From Liolophura sinensis (lineage: Eukaryota > Mollusca > Polyplacophora > Chitonida > Chitonidae), in NCBI RefSeq assembly GCF_032854445.1, contig NC_088301.1:27076402-27140401 (forward strand): a stretch of DNA of 64,000 bases, in the 5' to 3' direction. Shown here piece after piece: positions 1 through 64,000 of this stretch. The position numbers and the translations under genes were made by a program. Position 1 is the first letter of the stretch. The number at the start of each line of letters is the position of its first letter. The notes under the pieces were generated by a model. The model searched no databases. It worked only from the letters and a program-made list of their open reading frames with translations, and was not told where the DNA came from.

Positions 1-467
1 AAGCGGCAACTGTACAAAGTGTGTCTTGCCGCATTATTTCTCACTAGTTTCGTGAGGTCTCTCCATACTGGCATGTATTAGAACTAAGTCAGCCCTAGTC
101 TTATTCCTGAGTCTTAGTCCTACAGCTTTAGAGTAAAATGCTTTAAAAGTATGATAAACTAAGTCTGACGTGAATCTAAGTCTAAGACAGCTAGGGAAGT
201 TCGGTTACACTTGTACTTGTTGAGCGGGCAAATCGAATTACGAATTATTCAGTACAAAGGAAGGTGGACAATTTATTTCTGCCCTCTCGATGAGTTTTTA
301 GGGCAAACTGGTATATCAAAGGTATACTGCCAGAGAAGAAATTAATTCAGTTTGGAATCGAGGCGCCATTGCGCCGGACAAAATATGTCTTCGATCAGTA
401 TAGTGCGAAAAAAAACACATGTATATTCGTAACTACCATGGCAACCAGTACTGTAGGCATTACTTGA
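1..467. other. Upstream DNA, no feature seen
   Basis: AT-rich, stop-rich in all frames. A short GC palindrome-like stretch (gcgccattgcgccgg, about 363) is the only visible structure. Confidence 0.5.
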
Positions 468-727
468 TTTATTTATTTGATTGGTGTTTTACGCCGTACT
501 CAAGAATATTTCACTTATACGACGGCGGCCAGCATTATGATGGGTGGAAGCCTGGCACCACTCGGGGGGAGCCCACGAGCATCCGCAGGTAGCTGGCAAA
601 CCTTCTCACGTACGACCGGAGAGGAAACCAGCATGAGCTGGACTTGAACTGACAACGACCGCATTGGTGAGCGGCCCCTGGGTCATTACGCTGCGCTAGT
701 GCTCTTACCAACTGAGCCACGGAGCCC
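468..727 (-). mobile_element. SINE-A, near full length
   Basis: Reading the minus strand: tRNA-like head (CCGTGGCTCAGTTGGTAAGA as A-box region, gttcaagtcc as B-box), GC-rich core, then the tail cgtataagtgaaatattctt and caatcaaataaata. This is the defining structure of the most abundant repeat here, a tRNA-derived SINE. I cannot assign a published family name from memory with certainty. Confidence 0.88.
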
Positions 728-879
728 CCTCCCCCGTCTCCATATATAAAATTCGACTATATGAATGTGTAGTTATAAATATATAGTTGTAGATTATAAC
801 CCATCGTTCTGTACAGATCCTATATGACCAACCGGAAGTCTATATTTCAGGGATCCCGGCCCTCTTGTAATTTCCTATT

Positions 880-1139
880 TTTTATTTTTATTTTCCATCG
901 TCTACTATCCCATGCCCATTGCATTCTTTGTTGTTCTCCTTTTGCCTGTCACCTCATGTTGTTTATTCTCCATTGTTTATGACACCCTGCAAATTACATT
1001 CTTTGCTGTTTATTCTCATTAGTGTATCAACCAGCGTCTCTCATTCCGTGGTAGCTCCATTCTTGGTCGCTTATTCCCCGTTGTCTATCGTTCCACGTAC
1101 GTTACATTCTTTGTTTTTTTATTCTCAGTTGTCTGTTGG
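880..1139 (+). repeat. CATTCTTTGTTGTTTATTCT minisatellite, left part
   Basis: Degenerate ~47 bp units built on cattctttgttgtttattct and ccattgtctgtcatcc. The same units resume after a SINE at 1140-1412. Confidence 0.75.
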
Positions 1140-1412
1140 GGTCCTCCGTGGCCGAAGGGGTTAGCACGCAAGCACGGCGCAATGACCCAGGAGCCTCCCA
1201 CCAATGATGTCGCTGGGAGTTCAAGTCCAGCTGATGCTGGCTTCTTGTCCGGCCGTGCACGGGAAGGTCTGCCAGTAACCTGCGGATGGTCGTGGGTTTC
1301 CCCAGGGCTCTGCCCAGTTTTCTCTCATCATATGCTGGCCGCCGTTGTATAAATGAAATATTCTTGAGTACTGCGTTAAACACCAATCTAATAAATAAAT
1401 AAAGAAATAAAT
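1140..1412 (+). mobile_element. SINE-A inserted in a minisatellite
   Basis: Head cctccgtggccgaaggggtt, B-box gagttcaagtcc, tail gaaatattcttgagtactgc, caccaatctaataaataaat. The degenerate A-box suggests an older copy. Minisatellite units lie on both sides. Confidence 0.88.
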
Positions 1413-2060
1413 CCATTGCTGTCATAACATATCCATTCTTTGTTATTTATTCTCCATTGTCTATTATCCTATGTCAGTTTCATTCCTATGTCGTTTATTC
1501 TCCGTTGTCTGTCTTGCGTCTTTCCAACATTACTGAAAACTGTTGACCGCTTCTCTTTGCATGATTCCCTCCTATTTTCGTACTTCATATACTTTCTTAG
1601 TTTTTTGGTGGTTTGTGTATACGTCGTTTTGGGAATTGGCCTTGTGATTATTGTCCTGGAACGTCCTTATTGGTTGACGGTTGGTATATGAATGTTCGTT
1701 TCGGCGAAAAGATTTGTTGTTTATGTCGATTGCATTCTTTGTTGTTTAGTTTCCATTGTGTCATCTCATGTTCTTTGCATTCTTTGTTGATTAGTCCGCA
1801 TTGTCTGTCATCCCATGTCCATTGCATTCTTCGTTGTTTATTCTCCATTGTTTGTCACCCAGATTCTTTGTATTCTTTGTTGTTTATTGTCTGTTATCCC
1901 TTGTCCATTGCATTCTTCGTTGTTTATTCTCTATTATCTGTCACCCCAGGCACTTTGCATTCTTCTTTGTTTAGTCCCCAATGTCTGTCGTCCCATGTCC
2001 ATTGCATTCCTTGTTGTTTATTCTCCATTGTCTGTCATCCTGTCTCCACTGCATTCTCGG
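1413..2060 (+). repeat. CATTCTTTGTTGTTTATTCT minisatellite, right part
   Basis: About eight further degenerate ~47 bp units. The long open frames here (rich in HSLLF, FVVYSLL) are read-through of the T-rich repeat, not a gene. Confidence 0.8.
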
Positions 2061-2309
2061 TCGACAAATTGAGGAAGTAACAGAAGCCATCTAGTTGATA
2101 ACTGGTGGTTGTACCGAGAATGAAGTATGCCAGAGAATTAACAGCTATTGGGTAAAAGCCTTTGAATTGTAGGACACTGTGGATGGATTAACATTCTGTT
2201 AAGAAAATCTCTAACAATTGTATTGGCACTTCATAATGGTATTAGTGATGTTGAAAGGGCCTTTATCATTATTGGCAAAAGTGTTACAAAAAGCCACGTG
2301 TATTCTGAT

Positions 2310-2472
2310 TGATTTGATTTTATTTATTTCATTGGTGTTTTACGCCGTAATCAAGAATATTTCACTTATACGACAGCAACCAGCATCATGGTGGGAGGAA
2401 ACCGGGCAGAGCCCGGGGGAAACCCACGACTATCCGCAGGTTGCTAACAGGCCTTCCCACTTGCAGCCGGAG
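2310..2472 (-). mobile_element. SINE-A, 5'-truncated
   Basis: Carries the (AAAT)n tail, the conserved tail core and the GC-rich body on the minus strand, ending at ccggctgcaag; the tRNA-like head is absent. Confidence 0.85.
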
Positions 2473-2583
2473 ATCTACTGATTGAGGCACCATTTAAATG
2501 AGTTTGGCCATCAACAGAATCGCTTAGAGATCAACCATCAACAGTCAGTCCCTGTAACAAATCCTCATGACGTTCAACTCATT

Positions 2584-3091
2584 TTCATCTCTGTTTCTAA
2601 AAATTTTGCCTTGCTGTGAGTAAATGGAGCAGTGACAGTATCTATAAGGTGAGCTGGTGGCCATTATAATGATAATGTTTGGGTATTTCTTTGCTTTCTA
2701 TTCATGCTCCTAATTTTCTATAAACCACCTATTTTTGGTGTAAATTCCTATATTTCCTATATGTTTTTGTTCAAAGTTGGCTGGTAGCCCTGGTGTATGT
2801 GTAAAGCGTGATTTGGAGGACGACCAGAATCCTTACTACAACAAAAGACTTCTTGCCTTTATGTCGATCACTTCATCTCCATTTTTAGTTTCGGTGACAG
2901 TGTCTGTAAGGCGTTATGGGGGTCAGTAAAACTATAATGTTTGGGTATTTCGTTTGCTTTTTACTCCTCTGAAAGATCCTAATTTTTTCTTAAATATTCC
3001 TATAAACCTCCTATTTTCTTTGGTGTAAAATTCGTACATTTCCTATATGATTTTGCTGGAATCCTTGGTGTATGTGTAAAGCATGAGCCCT
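2584..3091 (+). repeat. Old direct duplication of a ~220 bp segment
   Basis: 2584-2817 and 2872-3091 share in order cttcatct, gtgacagt(a/g)tct, ataatgtttgggtatttc, cctataaacc, tttcctatatg and ggtgtatgtgtaaagc(g/a)tga. They are clearly related but diverged. No coding capacity seen. Confidence 0.7.
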
Positions 3092-6000
3092 GCGTTTTAT
3101 TTTATGTCTTGCACACATGGTTAGTGGTATTTCCTCATGATGGTGCCATGTTGCCTTCGTCGAAACGCCGATCATTGCGTTATTTGATTTTATTCCCGTG
3201 GATAACCATGTAACAAGCTCAATAAAAATTTGAATAGCACCATGCATCCAGCATTTGATTGGTCACTTTCTAGACGTATAGCTAATCGGAAGAGCGATGT
3301 ATATTCAGAAGCTTGTATTGGTGTCACGGAAAAATTTGGTGGGAAAAGTCTAAATTTGGACTGTTTGCATTTACTGTATCCGATAATGACACTGACTGAT
3401 CGTGTAGAACTGCGCATTTTGTCTTCATCCGGGATTGTGCTATCTACACTTATATTTCAATCTGTCGAAGAAACATGGCATTATCTTGTCATTGAGAAGA
3501 CCAACGCTAAATGGAATATTAAAAACAAGCTTGCAGATTTCCTTGATGTCGCATTCTTCCTTCAAGAAATCAACACTGATACTGATGGATACACATAATT
3601 TAAATGTATGCAAGTCTCGGGAGATTTCTCGAGACAAAAGTCGAAATTTCGAGTGAAGAAAAGTCGCAGTCTCAGCTTTTTTTATTCCATTTCACCTCCC
3701 TCCCCCCAGTGACACCATGAATGACACAAAAAGAAACCAGCGGACCATGTATTGTATGAGCGGAACGCTTTGAATCATCCAGCCAGAGCACTCTGGCCGA
3801 TGAATAAAGAATATGTATAGTGAATCTCTAACTACCATATTAATATATCGCAATTCTGAGAAGAAAAAAAAAACCTTATCTTGTTAATGCTCACCATGAA
3901 GTAGCACAAAGTAATTACATGGCATTTGCAAAGGGATATTCGGAGTGATCTATAGTCGATCCACTGAACCGCTTACCATAATAAATAAACAAAGTAACTC
4001 CAAAGAAATTCATTTCGAAGGTCTCAATATTTCGACTTAATTATAGGACATAATCCTCAGGACAAATGTGCCCAGTGCGTGAGGCATGTTTCATCTAAAT
4101 GTACACGTATGAATTAGGCTCCCAGAAAAGCACAATAACTGAACATAATCTCTGATAAGACAAGCATGCTTATAAACATTTACAGTATTATTTTACTGCA
4201 TACAGTAAGACGAATAAGTTTGACAGTAGCTTATATACACGTGCAATGAGGAACAGATAATAGGCCTATCTGTAGTTAGATACCGACCACATGAGTAGGC
4301 CAACGATCAACGTCATGTGATATTGCGAAAGGACATTAAAGGTTCGATGTCAAAGCTTATCCACGTTCGTTTTGTTCACACCCAAATATCCGTCAATCAT
4401 TGTATATGGTATGGTTTTGTCGATTTTTTTTGGACACCATTTTCTCTTGCTGGTTTTCGGATAACCGCAAGGCTTGGCATTGGTTCCTTTGAAAGCGTTG
4501 TGTTTTTGTTTGGGGTGGGGGATGGGGGTGGTTGGGGTTGGGGTGGGGGGAAGTCTTTCTATTGTTTTTATTTTTTATTGTTTAACCATCAATGACCACA
4601 AAAACAGCCAACAATCCGAAATACACGTTGCACACAATCCGATGTACATGCACTTTAACCCTGTCGTTTGGGTTCAACAGTTTGCATCACTGCAATTATA
4701 AAACATGAACATTGCAAGGGGAACTACTCTTACCGGTTACATCGAATTAACGTAAATTTGTTGCACGTTACGACATGCAATAGCGATATTATATCTACCA
4801 TGAAAAGATAAAACTGCGTACATGAGCACTTACAAATCAAGCAGATCACTTACCCACTACAGCCTTTAAAATACTTATAAATAATGTCTCTTGGTCACTA
4901 TATATAACATTTGAAGTGTAAGTTACTTCCTAGCCTCTGACCAGGAATCCAACCGTTCAGACCTTGATAGCAACGATCAACGGCATCTATCCTTGCAGAT
5001 CGAACCGTTTAGATGGCTTTTACACTGAACTTCGCAGTAGAGGTCACTTGCCTTCTGCATTTACCAATGCGACATTTAGACCTTAGGCTTCATCTGTGCG
5101 TCACATTTGTAGAAGTGCGTGAACGTACAGGTAGGCCTATAATCAGGAGCAACGAAACCATTTCCAAAGAACGACGTTATATGGAAATGATTGCGGTGGG
5201 GATGGGGCTGTTAAATTCGTTTTAGCTATTGATCCTTTGTGCTTACCTTGGGCACTCCTCCGGGTTTTTCTATCCATCGCATGTACTAATCGTAGACGGC
5301 CTTTATATACGCCGTACATTGGTTCAATATCGCTAATTTATAAATAAATAATCAAACTAAGAAAAACCACCGCTGAGCTCAGCCTGAAAAACAAATTAAA
5401 ATTAAGCCTCTGATAAAGAAAAATCATTCCTACGAAGCATTTTTTTCTTAAATATGTAAAGTTGCAAAGCAATGAACATAAAGCAGTGCATTTAGAGAGC
5501 AGTACATGATGGGCATATATTTTGCATATTACATTAGTTTAATTCTTACCCCATGCAGAGCTAATTATATCAGCCATGCAGTTAGTCGAAAAAATATGCT
5601 AATAATATGTACACACATATCCATGTGTTTCCTTTGGCATACAGGCTGAGGCTAGCCAGATCAACAAAACATTCGCATTTTATCATTGTTCCCCCGCCTT
5701 CTTTTCCCCCACCCCACTCTCAACAATCTGGGTGTGTCACCCCAGACGGAGAGGCAGAGGCATCCCACGGTGCGAATAGTTCGTTTTATCACTCAAGGCA
5801 AGACACCGGCCACTCAGCATGAAAATGCCTGTACTTTTCTTGCACATGTGTATTCAAATACAAAGATAACGGTGACTCATATTGTACAATGTATTTAGTT
5901 GAACTCCATGCATGCCGGTATTTGCTAACCTCAGCAACAGTCATCCTCTGTTTCCGTATGAAAAGTTTTCACTGAGTTACTTCCCCTATACCATAACCCA

Positions 6001-6179
6001 AGAAAACTTTTCAACTTGCATTAATTTTGAAATTGATGGGTGGGGTGAACAAAACAGACTGTTTATCTTTAAAATTTGACACTAGCGTTCACGTAGGTAG
6101 AATTAACTGCAATTTTCATTGACCAAGCAATTGTTTTTAAAGATTCGGAACTGTGTCTCGAAATTACTAAAGCATATTC
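3092..6179. other. Upstream intergenic DNA without a supported gene
   Basis: AT-rich. A + strand open frame of 122 codons at 3230-3598 has no recognisable domain and no visible promoter or splice context. A G-rich patch lies at 4515-4552 and a pyrimidine-rich patch at 5690-5725. No SINE-A or SINE-B copy seen. Confidence 0.5.
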
Positions 6180-6420
6180 ATGAAGCCGCCATTGAAGTTT
6201 AACTCAGGGGCTACGCAATGGCGGTCGATGAAAAATCTGTCTGTTTTAAACTGTCTCGTCGAAGTTCATGAGTGTGTCTGGCAGATTTAACAGGGTTGTG
6301 TTGAAACTGGGAAAGCAAATCTTCACGAAGTGTAAGAGGTGACTCCCAGGGGTGTTGTCAAGATCGTACGGCAGTGTCAGTAGCTTGCGGTATCGACCGA
6401 TCGACTTTGAGTTGACGCAG
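6180..6420 (+). promoter_or_regulatory. Possible ROCK promoter and non-coding first exon
   Basis: This stretch has visibly more CpG than its AT-rich surroundings and contains the inverted pair GCCGCCATT (about 6186) and CAATGGCGG (about 6217), resembling YY1-type promoter sites. It ends in GACGCAG followed by gtacat at 6421, a plausible splice donor. The first coding exon has a good acceptor at 8349-8350, so an upstream non-coding exon is required somewhere, and this is the best place I can see. No TATA box or transcript evidence; the start of transcription is unknown. Confidence 0.3.
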
Positions 6421-8068
6421 GTACATGTACATCTTTGATTCTCTGGGATCAGGTTTCAAAAATTGCGATTTTGTTGTTAAGCCTGAAACTTCTGCTGTAA
6501 ACAAGGCGTATTTGAAATATGTGGGCAATATACATTTACGAATGAGTACAGAAATGTCAACAGAAGTACCTGACTGTGGCTAAGGACATGAAAATTATCT
6601 GTTAATTATCTTACTGGGATTTGAACAGGTGCTTAGAAATCTGTAGGCGTGTGACCAGTTTTCGTAAACACCTGTGATTCGGGGGTCAGCAGGTTTATTG
6701 GGCCCTCATTTAATGGACCCCATTGTCACTCAAGCTAAATCATCCCAAACAGCAAATTTAAGGTAAAATTGTACAGGTAGTGAAAAAGTTAAAGGTTGAA
6801 AAAATTCGGCAGTGATGGGATTGGGGAGGAGTAGGGAAGGGGAGGGTGTGGATGTGTGTGAGGTTGGGGGGGGGGCATTGTAGTTATGCTGGTCACTAGC
6901 TAGCTACTCATTTGGTTTCACAATTATGCCATGATATCCATCTAGCTTGAAGTTAGATAACGTAAAATGTAGGAACTTTCCTGTATTACACCATTGCCAT
7001 CAGTACAGTGTCGCACAGTTCAAAAGTTAAATGTACATGACTAGGCCTAAAATCTATGAGAGAAAAATGCAAACAAAAACATTAAATACCCCATAGCTTG
7101 GATTAAATTTCTCTGACGTTTGCAGTTTGTCAGGGCAGTCTTTGTGGGTATAGCGTTGTCTTTGTTCTTACTATAAATTACTGCGGATCCGGACACGATT
7201 TCCAATGCAGAATTTCAATGAAACAGATATTTAATCTAGCAAGCGTGCTGCCCCTAGGTTAAAACATAGGCTGTTGAGTGAAAATTAGCACCCAGCTCCT
7301 GTGTAATGCGAGATCCCGCGACATTTCTGTTAAAAAAATGGCAGCCTCTGAAATATCAAAGTGACTTATTGTGAAATGGGTAGCTGTTCTCTGTTCTACA
7401 TAAATGTATGTTTTTTCAGTTGGAGTAACATGATTCATTTTAGTACTTAAAATAATTCAAAAATTTGATTTACTGCACCCATGTCTGTTTGCCCACCTTA
7501 AGAAATGCCACTAACAATCAAGGGCTGATTAGTGGCTAGTGATCAGCCAAATGCTTAAGATCTGCTTAGACTGAATTGTCCATTGTTACCATTTTCACCA
7601 AAGTTAAATTCTATGATCTTGGCTCTTAAGAAGTTCGGCTCTTCGAAGTTTTGAAGTATTTCTGTGATGCTATCCTGTGATTTATTGCTTTTTTGACATA
7701 AGACTTTATGTTCACTTTAATACTTGCAACTCATGTAAGTTAGATGTTAATCAATGTTGAAATCATAGGAGATGTAGTTTGTATCATTCAAGCGTAAGTT
7801 CTAAAGTCTCGCTATTCATAAACCCAGTAGCCTGACATGACTTTCTCATGTGGGGAAAAAAAAAGAAAAAAAATCATCAGACTTGCATGTACCTACCTGT
7901 ACTAATAGAAACATGTTGATATGCTTCACTAGCTAGCACAACATTCTCTATAATAATAGTAATATAACGTACAAAAGAACCTATTTTCCAGAAGCAAACT
8001 TATTGATATTTGCTGGCTTTAAATTCTGCAGTATACTATACATACTTATGTATATATTTGTATGTATG

Positions 8069-8121
<53 letters not shown>

Positions 8122-8350
8122 TTCGGGCTGCTTGCATAGTGCGTGGGTTTAGTCAGAAGGCTGTGATGTTTAAGAGTCTTGTTTTCACCTCCTAATGCAG
8201 TATTATTACATCTACTTGAAAGCTTAATTCCTGTATCATATATTACTGGGGACTGGGGACAGTTTGGTGTGATTTTCTTGTACAAGGAAATTGTTGAAAG
8301 GATTTTTTAAAGAGTATTAACATGTTTCCTTTTTTTTTTTTTGTCTGCAG
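6421..8350. other. ROCK: Candidate 5' intron of ROCK
   Basis: Lies between the proposed donor at 6421 and the acceptor at 8350. Holds a G-rich stretch (6823-6877) and a CA/TA microsatellite at 8069-8120. No repeats of the SINE families and no coding exon recognised. Confidence 0.4.
8069..8120. repeat. (CA)n(TA)n microsatellite
   Basis: Short CA run followed by about 19 TA units. Confidence 0.97.
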
Positions 8351-8566
8351 ATTTACCAGTCCTTGCTCCAGATTTCAGGAAATATAAATGTACAGAAACA
8401 TGCAGAGATAGCATCGTGAGTGACCATGAGTTGACTGTAACCACCCATCGGTGGTCATGCTGAATTTCCTTGGCCTTATACAATGAGACCGAAACTTGTG
8501 ATCTGGAGAATACATTTGAAGAGTCACTGATTGATCTGAAGCTCAACCAATCAGAAAAGAGCAACC
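8351..8566 (+). other. ROCK: ROCK 5' UTR segment with four short upstream ORFs
   Basis: A T-rich tract ending in tgtctgcag (8342-8350) looks like a 3' splice site, so the transcript probably begins this exon at 8351. Before the ROCK start it contains uORFs at 8400-8411 (3 codons), 8426-8434 (2 codons), 8457-8486 (9 codons) and 8483-8530 (15 codons); the last two overlap as ATGA. A 6 bp stem with a 4 base loop lies at 8440-8455. An in-frame TGA at 8537-8539 excludes an N-terminal extension. If transcribed, this leader should reduce initiation at the main start. Confidence 0.6.

Positions 8567-64000
<55,434 letters not shown>

Noticed and set aside
1613-2080. 155-codon + strand frame upstream of ROCK
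   Set aside because: Composed of T-rich minisatellite units (HSLLF, FVVYS repeats).

Overview
The window is eukaryotic: an AT-rich genomic scaffold whose coding content is split into short exons bounded by GT/AG introns and surrounded by tRNA-derived SINEs and minisatellites. The SINE type (tRNA-like head, a conserved core ending in a tail related to AATATTCTTGAGTACGGCGT, then (AAAT)n) and the frequent TACATGTA and TAGGCCTA words fit a lophotrochozoan, most likely a mollusc and perhaps a bivalve. The species is inferred, not shown.

One gene accounts for all the convincing coding sequence. It is the Rho-associated coiled-coil kinase ROCK, on the + strand, entering at about 6.2-8.6 kb and running off the right edge. 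I placed 24 coding exons by splice sites, reading phase and similarity to the family. Spliced, with a duplicated exon pair counted once, they form one open frame of 2496 bases (832 codons). It covers the N-terminal dimerisation segment, the complete AGC-type kinase domain (residues about 77-338), the C-terminal AGC tail with its hydrophobic motif (about 339-402), and the first ~400 residues of the coiled coil. The Rho-binding, PH and C1 domains must lie beyond base 64000.

Layout: 1-6179 is upstream DNA with SINE copies, a minisatellite interrupted by a SINE, and no supported gene. 6180-6420 is a possible promoter and non-coding first exon. 8351-8662 is the first coding exon, with a 5' UTR carrying four tiny upstream ORFs. 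11135-20674 and 20875-30399 are two near-identical ~9.5 kb copies of the block holding exons 2 and 3, separated by exactly 200 N. This is almost certainly an unmerged haplotype or contig overlap, not a biological duplication. 30400-39377 is the long intron 3, rich in minisatellites. 39378-64000 carries exons 4-24.

The most unusual signals are in how intronic repeats meet the gene. In two introns (before exons 6 and 22) a tandem repeat contains the 3' splice site plus the first bases of the exon, so the real acceptor is the last unit of an array of decoy acceptors, some mutated. Two ~60 bp SINE-tail-only insertions have clean target-site duplications. A 21-unit, 40 bp minisatellite without indels shows higher-order structure. 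I found no new enzyme system, RNA gene, CRISPR array or intact autonomous transposon.
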